From assembly GCA_022825265.1 (NCBI GenBank), contig JAJDXE010000011.1, positions 1 through 64,000 of the forward strand: a stretch of 64,000 nt of DNA, given 5' to 3'. A program made the translations under genes and the position numbers. Origin of the DNA: Dehalococcoidia bacterium. Its GTDB lineage: Bacteria; Chloroflexota; Dehalococcoidia; Bin125. Positions 1-8,790 of the stretch are shown here, in pieces (position 1 is the stretch's first letter; every line of letters starts with the position of its first letter). Under the pieces are notes generated by a model. The model saw nothing but the letters and a program-made list of their open reading frames with translations. It was not told the DNA's origin and ran no database searches.

Positions 1-605
<605 letters not shown>

Positions 606-609
606 TCCT

Positions 610-1110
610 TCAGCCCGCCTGCTCCTGCAACGCCGACTCGTAAGGCAACGGTGATCCCAGCTCCCCATTGCGCCAACGCGTGAGCGAGTGCGCAAGATCG
701 CCAAGCTCCGACGCGCTGTGATCCTCGGTCGCGCGCAGAATTTGCTCCGTCGTCGCAATCTCCGCGCCGTTGAAGCCAAACAGGTCCGCGCTGACCAGCG
801 CCATCGGGCGATACTGCGTATATCCGCCCAGGTCCGACGGCTGAATCACGATCTTCCCGTCGTCGATCAGCGGGTCCAGGTGCAACTCAAACTTGACCAG
901 CCACGGCCCATGCTCGGCAGCGACATAGTCGGCGCCCGTGATCGATTCGCCGTGGCGGCGGAAATGCAGGAAGTCGCTCAAGCACAGCAACGTGTTCAAC
1001 TGGCTCGTACCAAACGAGCGAGCCGTGATCCGGCGCTCGCACAGGTAGATGATTAGCTCCTGCAGCTTCACCTCTGCCAGTTCGGACGTATACGTCTTCA
1101 GCGTGGTCAT
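610..1110 (-). CDS. Panacea/SocA-like (DUF4065) domain protein
   Basis: LNTLLCLSDFLHFRRHGESITGADYVAAEHGPWL and C-terminal HSLTRWRNGELGSPLPYESAL match the Panacea pattern; internal ATG (MTTLKTY) chosen because the longer ORF would overlap the upstream gene. Confidence 0.65.
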   Translation of the reverse strand: MTTLKTYTSELAEVKLQELIIYLCERRITARSFGTSQLNTLLCLSDFLHFRRHGESITGADYVAAEHGPWLVKFELHLDPLIDDGKIVIQPSDLGGYTQYRPMALVSADLFGFNGAEIATTEQILRATEDHSASELGDLAHSLTRWRNGELGSPLPYESALQEQAG

Positions 1111-1123
1111 CTGATGCCCCCGT

Positions 1124-1486
1124 TCAGGCCCCGGCCGGCGTCCTGATCTCATGAGGAACGCCGCGAGCTTCGAAAAGGTCAACCCACTCCCGCTGAGTCC
1201 GGTTGCGCAAGGCCTCAGTGATCACCGTCGATAGCTCCGAGGCATGCTGAAGTCGCAACTCCGCCGTCGCAAAGCGCGGGTCGTCCTCGATCTGAAGCTG
1301 AAACTCCGGCAGATACGCCTCGCCGTCAGCTGGATGGCGCTCGTGATGATCCCACATGTGATCGGCCAGCGCCGCCTCGCCCAGCGTGTCTCGTAGACAC
1401 TGCCACTCCGCGTCGGTTGTGATCGTCAGGTGCACCCAGCCGTCTGTCGCGCGGTACGCCCTCTGCAATGCGTTGAAGTCCGCCAT
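1124..1486 (-). CDS. Stand-alone C-terminal-type fragment of a CaiB/BaiF class III CoA-transferase
   Basis: ALQRAYRATDGWVHLTITTDAEWQCLRDTLG...DDPRFATAELRLQHASEL...RTQREWVDLFEARGVPHEI follows the CaiB C-terminal domain pattern; no N-terminal CoA-binding region. Confidence 0.6.
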   Translation of the reverse strand: MADFNALQRAYRATDGWVHLTITTDAEWQCLRDTLGEAALADHMWDHHERHPADGEAYLPEFQLQIEDDPRFATAELRLQHASELSTVITEALRNRTQREWVDLFEARGVPHEIRTPAGA

Positions 1487-1510
1487 CTTCCGATTCCTCT
1501 TCTCTGCCTC

Positions 1511-1549
1511 AACTTGAGCGCAGGCTAACGGTTAGCCTGCCCTCGAGTT
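1511..1549. promoter_or_regulatory. 39-bp near-perfect palindrome in divergent promoter region (candidate operator)
   Basis: AACTTGAG-C-GCAGGCTAAC-G-GTTAGCCTGC-C-CTCGAGTT, symmetric about position 1530. Confidence 0.6.
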
Positions 1550-1557
1550 AACTGGAA

Positions 1558-2610
1558 ATGAGGACCGAAAAGGAGCAAGCCATGCGTGCTGTGGCATCAC
1601 GAAACGGCCAACTGCGAATCACCGACGTTGACAAACCGGAACCGGTCGAGGGCGAAGCGCTGGTCAAAGTGCTGGCCTGCGGCATCTGCGGCTCCGATCT
1701 GCACTTCGTCAGGTTCGGCGAGGACATCGTCAAGGGCTCGATGGACTCCGGCAACGCGCGCTTCGCGCCCGACCTCAGCCGCGACATCATCATGGGCCAC
1801 GAGTTCTGCGTCGAGGTCGTGGAGTACGGCCCCAACACCAGCGGACCGGTCGGGATCGGCGACCGGACGACCTCGGTCCCCACTCGCGGTGCCTACAGCA
1901 ACGACTACCCCGGCGGCTACAGCGAGTACATGGTGCTCGACGCATCGATGTTGCTGCCCGTAGCCGACAGCGTCGAGACCGAGCACGCCGCCACCACCGA
2001 GCCAATGGCCGTCGGCATGCACGCGGTCCGAGCCGGACAACTGACCGGCGGTGAGCCGACGGTCGTCTACGGCTGCGGACCGGTCGGACTGGCCACCATC
2101 GCCAGCCTGCGCAACGAGGGCGCGGGCATGATCATCGCCTCCGACTTTTCCCCACGCCGCCGCGAACTGGCCGGAATCATGGGCGCCGACGTGGTCGTCG
2201 ACCCGCGAGAAACTCCGCCGATCGCCGCTCTCGAGCAACGCGGCTACACCGCCGGCAACGAAGTCGTCATGTTCGACGCCATTGGTGTGCGGGGCACGAT
2301 CGCGCTACTGATGAAAGAAGCGCCCTCGCGAGGCGCGCGCCTGGTCATCGTCGGAGTCTGCATGCAGGAGGACACGATCGTCCCCATGGCCGGGATCGAG
2401 AAGGAAATCCAGATGAAGTTTGTCCTCGGCTACACCCCGGACGAGTACGCCGAGACCCTCGACGCCATCACCAGCGGAGGCATCAAGCCAGGCCCAATCG
2501 TCACCGGCCGAGTCGGCCTCGACGGAGTCGCCGGAGCCTTCGACACCCTCGGAGACCCCGAAGAACACTGCAAGATCATGGTCACCCCCCACGAGAACAA
2601 CTCGCTGTAG
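1558..2610 (+). CDS. Zinc-dependent alcohol dehydrogenase family (MDR) protein; real start probably ATG 1582
   Basis: ACGICGSDLHFVRFG, GHEFCVEVVEYG, VVYGCGPVGLATIASLR. Confidence 0.9.
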   Translation: MRTEKEQAMRAVASRNGQLRITDVDKPEPVEGEALVKVLACGICGSDLHFVRFGEDIVKGSMDSGNARFAPDLSRDIIMGHEFCVEVVEYGPNTSGPVGIGDRTTSVPTRGAYSNDYPGGYSEYMVLDASMLLPVADSVETEHAATTEPMAVGMHAVRAGQLTGGEPTVVYGCGPVGLATIASLRNEGAGMIIASDFSPRRRELAGIMGADVVVDPRETPPIAALEQRGYTAGNEVVMFDAIGVRGTIALLMKEAPSRGARLVIVGVCMQEDTIVPMAGIEKEIQMKFVLGYTPDEYAETLDAITSGGIKPGPIVTGRVGLDGVAGAFDTLGDPEEHCKIMVTPHENNSL

Positions 2611-2613
2611 GGA

Positions 2614-2679
2614 CCGCTACGAAGTGAAGCCGCCGAGTGGATCCGCGAGCGACTCCCGGTCGTCCTCACTTCGTAGCGG
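2614..2679. repeat. Inverted repeat with 14-bp perfect arms
   Basis: CCGCTACGAAGTGA (2614-2627) and TCACTTCGTAGCGG (2666-2679). Confidence 0.7.
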
Positions 2680-2712
2680 CTGAAGCCGCAGCGTCGCCGT
2701 CTCGCGACCACC

Positions 2713-3006
2713 TTGCTCGGCGTGCCGTCCGCCCTTAGCTTTACGCCGCTCGATCTCTCGATCGGCGGCAAGCCGGTATTGGATTGGATCGATCAGGTCA
2801 CCGGTTCCGGCGTCGTCGTCGTGCTCGGCATCGCCGGGGCAGCGTTGATCGCCTGGCGCTTGCCCCGCTCCGAACTCGTAGCCGAAATGACCGCCGGCGT
2901 CTGGCGAGTCGGTCCCCTCCGACTCTCGCCCTACGGCCTGATCGAGGTCGGACGCTACATGCCGCTGGCCGCTCTGATCATCCTGATCATCTCCGCGCTT
3001 CTCTAG
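2713..3006 (+). CDS. Small hypothetical membrane protein
   Basis: 97-aa ORF with two hydrophobic stretches (GVVVVLGIAGAALIAW, PLAALIILIISALL). Confidence 0.45.
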   Translation: MLGVPSALSFTPLDLSIGGKPVLDWIDQVTGSGVVVVLGIAGAALIAWRLPRSELVAEMTAGVWRVGPLRLSPYGLIEVGRYMPLAALIILIISALL

Positions 3007-3078
3007 CGCCAGCCGTTCGCAGCGCTGCATTCCCTATCATGCCGACAATGCAACACCGTGTACGGAATTGAGCTTCGA

Positions 3079-4788
3079 ATGACCTACGACATCGTGATCC
3101 GCGGCGGGACCATCGTGGATGGTTCCGGCGCGCCCCGCTACCAGGCCGACATCGCCATCGAGGGCGACCGCATCGCCTCGATCGGCCGGATTGCCGAGCA
3201 GGGCAAGGAAGAGGTCGATGCTCGCGGCCTGATCGTCTCGCCCGGATTCATCGACGGACACACCCACTTCGATGCCCAGATTTCCTGGGATCCCTACGGC
3301 ACCTCGAGCTGCTACCACGGCGTCACCTCGGTGATCATGGGCAACTGCGGCTTCACCCTCGCGCCCTGCCATCCCGACGACCAGGACATCCTGATGCGCA
3401 CGCTCGAGGCGGTCGAGGACATCCCCGCCGACGCGCAGCGAGCCGGCGTCGACTGGACTTGGCAGACCTTCCCCGAGTTCATGCAGTTCCTCCAGGACAA
3501 GCCCAAGGGCCTCAACTACGGCGGCTACGTCGGACATACCGCCCTGCGAACCTACGTCATGCGCGAGCGCGCCTTCACCGACCCCGCCTCCGACGAAGAG
3601 ATCGCCGAGATGGCCGAAATCCTCAAGGAGGGCGTGCAGGCCGGCGGCATGGGCTTCTCGACCACGCGCTCGCCCGCCCACAAGACGCGCGAGGGCGCGC
3701 CGGTCCCGTCCCGCCTCGCGACCTGGGACGAGGTCCGCCAGCTCGTCATGGCGATGGGCGAGATCAACCGCGGCGTCGTCGAGATCAGCGGCGAGCCGAC
3801 GATGGGCCAGGACCCCAACGATCCCAACCACTACGAGCGACGTTTCCACGACCTCGCGATCGACTCGGGCCGCCCGATGTTCTTCCCCGCTCTCCACAGC
3901 CGGCGCGCTGAGCCGGGCAGTTGGAAGCGCCTCTTCGATCACGCCCAGGAAGCAGCCGGCCAGGGCGGCCGGATGTTCGGCCAGGCCCACTCCCGCGAGC
4001 TCTGCACCAACTGGTCCTGGCGCACCGAGATGCCGTTCGACCGACTCTCGATGTGGCGCGACATCCGCAAGCAGCCGCTCGACGAGCAGATGAAGCTGCT
4101 CCAGGACCCCGACATCGTCGCCCAACTCGTGCACATCGCCAACACCGAGGAAGAAGACTTCTCCAGGGTCATGCCCGCCCAGGCGCGCAAGCCATCCGAC
4201 TGGGACTGGGTCTTCATCCTCGACCACGTCGACGGCACCCCCAACCGGCGCCTCGGCGAACTCGCCCGCGAGCGCGAGGAAGACCCGGTCAAGACCATGA
4301 TCGACGTCGGTGTCGAGCAGAACCTCGACACGCTCTACATGGTCCCGCTCGCCAACGAGTACCAGGAGACCGTGCTCGACATCATGCGCGAGCCGCGCTC
4401 GCTCGTCACCTTCTCCGACGGCGGTGCCCACGTCTCGCAGATCATGGACTCCTCCCTCCAGACTCACGTGCTCGCCCACTGGGTCCGTCGCACCGGCGAA
4501 CTCACGATCGAGCAGGCCGTCAAGATGCTCACCTGGGACATGGCCACCGCCTGGGAGCTCCGCGACCGCGGCCTGATCCGGCGCGGCTACAAGGCCGACA
4601 TGATCCTCTTCGACATCGACACCGTCCAGCCCGAACGCCCCACCGTCGAACACGACCTGCCGGCCGGACAGCGCCGCCTCGTGCAGAAGTCCAGGGGCTA
4701 CCACATGTCGATCGTCAGCGGCGGCATCACCATGCGCGACGGCGAGCCAACCGGCGTCACCTCGGGCCAGGTGCTGACTTCCGCCTGA
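3079..4788 (+). CDS. N-acyl-D-amino-acid deacylase-like amidohydrolase
   Basis: MTYDIVIRGGTIVDGSGAPRYQADIAIEGDRIASIG, GFIDGHTHFDAQ, FSDGGAHVSQIMD. Confidence 0.9.
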   Translation: MTYDIVIRGGTIVDGSGAPRYQADIAIEGDRIASIGRIAEQGKEEVDARGLIVSPGFIDGHTHFDAQISWDPYGTSSCYHGVTSVIMGNCGFTLAPCHPDDQDILMRTLEAVEDIPADAQRAGVDWTWQTFPEFMQFLQDKPKGLNYGGYVGHTALRTYVMRERAFTDPASDEEIAEMAEILKEGVQAGGMGFSTTRSPAHKTREGAPVPSRLATWDEVRQLVMAMGEINRGVVEISGEPTMGQDPNDPNHYERRFHDLAIDSGRPMFFPALHSRRAEPGSWKRLFDHAQEAAGQGGRMFGQAHSRELCTNWSWRTEMPFDRLSMWRDIRKQPLDEQMKLLQDPDIVAQLVHIANTEEEDFSRVMPAQARKPSDWDWVFILDHVDGTPNRRLGELAREREEDPVKTMIDVGVEQNLDTLYMVPLANEYQETVLDIMREPRSLVTFSDGGAHVSQIMDSSLQTHVLAHWVRRTGELTIEQAVKMLTWDMATAWELRDRGLIRRGYKADMILFDIDTVQPERPTVEHDLPAGQRRLVQKSRGYHMSIVSGGITMRDGEPTGVTSGQVLTSA

Positions 4789-4793
4789 TTTCG

Positions 4794-4836
4794 ACCTCCC
4801 CCTTGGGGGGAGGTGTCACGAAGTGACGGAGGGGGC
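4794..4836. repeat. Palindromic double-hairpin repeat element, copy 1
   Basis: ACCTCCCCC-TTG-GGGGGAGGT, GTCAC-GAA-GTGAC, GGAGGGGGC. Confidence 0.7.
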
Positions 4837-4862
4837 TTTCCGCTCCGACGCCGACCTGTAAA

Positions 4863-4881
4863 GGCAGGCCTCGTGCCTGCC
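4863..4881. repeat. Short hairpin repeat GGCAGGC-n5-GCCTGCC
   Basis: Same 7-bp arms recur at 59820-59836. Confidence 0.55.
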
Positions 4882-4933
4882 CTTCTGTTCAATGGAACAA
4901 TCACGGGAATGCTCTGGACGAGGAGGCGGCCGC

Positions 4934-6007
4934 ATGCGCATCCCAAAGTTCGGCATCAACCGGCAGGACGCCGAGTCCCCGGCTCGCTTCGCCGCCGACA
5001 TCGCCCGCATCGAATCCCTCGGCTGGGACTGCGCCTGGCTCCCCGACTCGCAACTCCGCCGTCGGGACACCTACGTCCTGCTCGCCGCGGCCGCCCAGGC
5101 CACAGAGTCCATCCACCTCGGCACCCTGCTCGTCAACCCGATCACGCGCCATCCTTCGGTGACCGCATCATCGATCGCAACCATCGACGAACTCGCACCC
5201 AGCCGAGTCTCACTCGGCTTCGGAGCCGGCGACACTGCCGTCCGCCTCAGCGGACTCCGCCCAGCCAGAGTTGCCGAGATGGAAGACGCGATCATCCTCA
5301 TGCGCGGACTCCTCGCCGGCGAGGAGATCGAAGTCGGCGCAGAGCGCCCGTCCTACCTGCCCTTCCACCGTCCCGTCCCCATCTGGCTCACAGCCGGCGG
5401 CCCGAGGACGCTGGAGATGGGCGGCCGAGTCGCCGACGGCGTCTTCATGCGCGTCGGCACCCACCAGGCCACCATCGCCGACACCGTCGCAAGAATCCGC
5501 AGGGGCGCGGACGAAGCCGGACGAGACCCGCTCTCTGTCCCGCTCGGCATCATCTTCCACACCGTCTTCCTCGATCACCCAGACGACGCCCTGACCATGG
5601 CCAGCGCAATGGCCGCCGGCTACTACGAGTACTCGCCGATGCTGTTCCAGCCCGCAGGCCTGACCTGGGATGGCCCCGACCCTGAGATCCTCAAACACGA
5701 ACGCGGAGTCTGGCCTGACTTCCATCACGATCCCGATCTGCTCAAGGCCGGCCGAGCCGTCGGCTTCCTCTCCCAAGCGCACGCCGATGCGTTCGCGCTG
5801 CGCGGTACAGCCGACGACATCGTCGATCAACTCGTCGGCGTCCTGCGCGAAGCAGCCTCGAACGGCATCGAGTTCGAGCACGTCGTCCTCCACCCGATTC
5901 CCAATCCACCCTCGCCCGACGACTCGGATGACGGCTACACCGTCCGCGTCGCCCGCGAGATTCTGCCCGCAGTCCGCGAACAGCTCGCCACCGACCAGTC
6001 GGCCTGA
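4934..6007 (+). CDS. LLM class flavin-dependent oxidoreductase
   Basis: MRIPKFGINRQDAES..., LGWDCAWLPDSQL, VSLGFGAGDTAVRL, PIWLTAGGPRTLEMGGRVADGVFMRVG. Confidence 0.85.
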   Translation: MRIPKFGINRQDAESPARFAADIARIESLGWDCAWLPDSQLRRRDTYVLLAAAAQATESIHLGTLLVNPITRHPSVTASSIATIDELAPSRVSLGFGAGDTAVRLSGLRPARVAEMEDAIILMRGLLAGEEIEVGAERPSYLPFHRPVPIWLTAGGPRTLEMGGRVADGVFMRVGTHQATIADTVARIRRGADEAGRDPLSVPLGIIFHTVFLDHPDDALTMASAMAAGYYEYSPMLFQPAGLTWDGPDPEILKHERGVWPDFHHDPDLLKAGRAVGFLSQAHADAFALRGTADDIVDQLVGVLREAASNGIEFEHVVLHPIPNPPSPDDSDDGYTVRVAREILPAVREQLATDQSA

Positions 6008-6205
6008 CCACACCCTCGATGACCAACAGTGCAACAGACAACGCCCGACGACGACACTGACGATCCTGTGCTGACAAAGAACGAATGTCCATATATCATC
6101 GGAAGGCAAGACTCGCCAGCATCACGTGCACCGAAAGCGTTCCCCTTGCCACTCACTCTCATCCGGCGCTCGAAGTTCCTCGAAGATGTCCGCCAGTTTC
6201 CCCCG

Positions 6206-6325
6206 AAAAGTCGAGGAAACTCCGAGAAAGCTCGAATAGACCCGATCAAACTCGATCAAATCCGATCGAACTCGACATAAATCGACTGACAAAATCAGAG
6301 AAAACTGGCAAAAACTTGTATGAAA
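6206..6325. promoter_or_regulatory. Phased A-tract region (predicted intrinsically curved DNA)
   Basis: A-tracts begin near 6206, 6217, 6227, 6248, 6258, 6269, 6279, 6291, 6301, 6310 and 6323, at roughly 10-11 bp steps. Confidence 0.5.
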
Positions 6326-6343
6326 TTGAACCCATCGATCCCA

Positions 6344-6396
6344 CGATCTCCAGCAAAACACTGGAGATACGCCATTCTCCGGCCCCGAAAAAAATT
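6344..6396. repeat. Bipartite intergenic element, copy 1 (hairpin block + 17 nt + CGAAAAAAATT)
   Basis: CGATCTCCAGCAAAACACTGGAGAT-n17-CGAAAAAAATT; same parts and spacing at 48712-48764. Confidence 0.75.
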
Positions 6397-6492
6397 CCGC
6401 CGAAAATCCGAAGCGCTGCCTTTTTCGTTCGGCGCTTCCACGTCGTAGCCTCATAGTCCCAAACCAACCAAGAAGCGCGGAAGGAACTGGAC

Positions 6493-7209
6493 ATGACCGA
6501 TCTGAGCAACGTCAAAGCCCTCGCCTGGGACATCGGAGGCACGATCTTCGACTGGCACAACACGATCAAAGGCGAAGTCTCAGCCATCGCCGACGCGCAG
6601 GGCGTCGAGCTGGACGCAGCCGCCTTCACTAATATGTGGCGCTTCACTATGTTCAAGCGGCTCCAGTTGGTACGCCGAGGCGATCTGCCCTGGCTCAACG
6701 CCGACCAGCTCCACCGACGCGTCCTCGACGAAGTGATGGACGCCCACCCGCAGTTCAAGCTCGACATGAACGAGCGCGACGAACTCAACCAGGTCTGGCG
6801 CCGGATGAACGCCTGGCCCGGCTCGGCCGAGTGCCTCGAAGCGCTGCGCTCGCGCTACAAGGTCACCGTGCTCACCGTCATGTCCTGGGCCATCGCCGTC
6901 GACTGCAGCAAGCACAACGGCATCAGCTGGGACGGCATCCTCAGCTGCGAGTTCCTCGGCCACTACAAGCCCGAACCCGAGGCCTACCAGGCCAGCGCCA
7001 GGTACCTCGGTCTCGACATCTCCGAGGTCATGATGTGCGCCGCCCACAAGGGAGACCTCCAGGCCGCCGCCCGAGCCGGCATGCCCACCGCCTACGTCCC
7101 CGTCCCCGGAGAACGAGGCGAGGGCAACGACCCGGACATGTCTCCCGACCCGTCCTTCACCATCAACGCCACCAACTTCCCCGACCTCACCTGCCAGCTA
7201 CTGGCGTAG
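6493..7209 (+). CDS. HAD family hydrolase (haloacid dehalogenase type II-like)
   Basis: ALAWDIGGTIFDWH, YKVTVLTVMSW, GHYKPEPEAYQ, EVMMCAAHKGDLQAAARAGM. Confidence 0.85.
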   Translation: MTDLSNVKALAWDIGGTIFDWHNTIKGEVSAIADAQGVELDAAAFTNMWRFTMFKRLQLVRRGDLPWLNADQLHRRVLDEVMDAHPQFKLDMNERDELNQVWRRMNAWPGSAECLEALRSRYKVTVLTVMSWAIAVDCSKHNGISWDGILSCEFLGHYKPEPEAYQASARYLGLDISEVMMCAAHKGDLQAAARAGMPTAYVPVPGERGEGNDPDMSPDPSFTINATNFPDLTCQLLA

Positions 7210-7318
7210 ATCTCATTCGCAGCAGCCGGGAGCTGTGGCAGAGTTCACACCAGCGGTGTGACATCCCGCGCCCGCAACAGGCACAATGGAGACCGACGCC
7301 AACGAGTCAGGCATTGCA

Positions 7319-7579
7319 ATGGCCGAGGAAACCCGAGACATCACCGTCACGCTCCCGAGCAACCAGGTTGAATCTATCGAAGCGGAGGTCGGCAAGAAGG
7401 GCTGTACGCTCGACGAGTTCGTCAGTGACGCCATCGAGCGCGCACTGCGCGAGGAGCGCTGGCAAGAGACCTTCAGGTACGGCGAGGCAATGGCAAAGAA
7501 GCACGGCATCACTCGCGAGGATGTGCCACGGCTGATCGAGGAGTACCGGGCTGAGAAGAAGGCAGCGACACAGCAATGA
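7319..7579 (+). CDS. Ribbon-helix-helix-like antitoxin of a type II TA pair
   Basis: MAEETRDITVTLPSNQVESIEAEVGKKGCTLDEFVSDAIERALREER; overlaps the PIN gene by 4 bp. Confidence 0.75.
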   Translation: MAEETRDITVTLPSNQVESIEAEVGKKGCTLDEFVSDAIERALREERWQETFRYGEAMAKKHGITREDVPRLIEEYRAEKKAATQQ

Positions 7580-7986
7580 GGGTTGTGCCGGACACGAACG
7601 TCATCGTGTCCGGGTGGATCAGTAGCGGAGCCGAACGAACGGTCCTCGACCGTGCGCAAAGAAGGCACTTCGATCTCGTGATTCCCCAGGTCGTTGTCGA
7701 TGAGCTCCGCGATGTCATGCCGCGCAAGTTCTATTGGTCAATCCAGCAGGTTGAACATTCGCTGCGCGGGCTGATCGAAGTCGGCGAGCTCGTCGCGACT
7801 CCGACCCGTGTGGATGTCATTCAAGCCGAAGACGCCGACAACCAGATTCTTGCCTGTGCCGTCGAGCATGGCGCAGACTACTTGGTCACCGGAGATCGCA
7901 AGCACCTCTTACCCATCGGCGAGTTCGAGGGAGTGAAAATCCTCCGAGCGCCCGAATTCCTGGCGGTTCTGGACGCGGCTGACTAG
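7576..7986 (+). CDS. PIN-domain toxin (putative TA toxin family)
   Basis: MRVVPDTNVIVSGWIS, VVVDELRDVMPRKF, DADNQILACAVEHGADYLVTGDRKHLL. Confidence 0.85.
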   Translation: MRVVPDTNVIVSGWISSGAERTVLDRAQRRHFDLVIPQVVVDELRDVMPRKFYWSIQQVEHSLRGLIEVGELVATPTRVDVIQAEDADNQILACAVEHGADYLVTGDRKHLLPIGEFEGVKILRAPEFLAVLDAAD

Positions 7987-8726
7987 GCCAACCCACCACC
8001 ATCAACGATGAACTCCGCACCGGTACTGAAGCTCGACTCGTCCGACGCCAGGTACAGCGCCAGGTACGCAACCTCCGACGGATCCGCCGCCCGCCTCAGC
8101 GGAGTGTTCCGCAGAAAGCGCTCGCTGTCCGCCTCGAAGCCGGGCACCTGGTGCAGCATCATCGTGTCGATCGGTCCCGGGTGGATGCTGTTCACCCGGA
8201 TGTTGTAGCGGCCCCACTCTCGAGCCGCGACCTTGGTCATCCCCCGGACCGCAAACTTGCTCGCCGTGTAGGCGACCGAACCCGCTCCGCCGCGAAAACC
8301 GGCCGTCGAGGAGATGTTGACCACCGAGCCGGACTCCTGCGCCATCATCTGTGGACCCACAGCCTTCATCCCCAGCCAGACCCCGATCTGGTTGATGTCG
8401 ATCACCTGCCGATACATCTCTTCAGTCATCTCAACCACCGGCGCGTTGCGGTAGATTCCGGCGTTATTGACCAACGCATCGAGCCGACCGTGCTGCTCGA
8501 CGATCTCGGCGACCAGCGCATGCCACGCGTCCTCATTGGTCACGTCCAGATGGTGATAGCTCGCCGCGTCGCCAATTGTCGCCGCCGTTTCCGCACCCTC
8601 CGAGTCCAGCACGTCCGCGATCACAACTCGCGCGCCCTCTGCCGCAAAGAGCTCAGCCTCCGCCGCGCCCTGCCCGCGAGAACCGCCGGTAATGAGCGCA
8701 ACCTTGTCCTTCAGTCGGTCGACCAT
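7983..8726 (-). CDS. SDR family oxidoreductase
   Basis: KVALITGGSRGQGAAEAELFA, LVNNAGIY, YTASKFAVRGMTK. Confidence 0.9.
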   Translation of the reverse strand: MVDRLKDKVALITGGSRGQGAAEAELFAAEGARVVIADVLDSEGAETAATIGDAASYHHLDVTNEDAWHALVAEIVEQHGRLDALVNNAGIYRNAPVVEMTEEMYRQVIDINQIGVWLGMKAVGPQMMAQESGSVVNISSTAGFRGGAGSVAYTASKFAVRGMTKVAAREWGRYNIRVNSIHPGPIDTMMLHQVPGFEADSERFLRNTPLRRAADPSEVAYLALYLASDESSFSTGAEFIVDGGGLA

Positions 8727-8790
8727 AATCTTGCTCCTGCTTCATCGTCCTGTGGCCTGCGCATTCTAGACACTCGCCGAAATCGGGTCG

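Noticed and set aside
3037-4704. 555-aa minus-strand ORF opposite the amidohydrolase
   Set aside because: Composition (VDDHDGLA-rich) and full overlap with a clear conserved gene on the other strand mark it as a high-GC shadow ORF.
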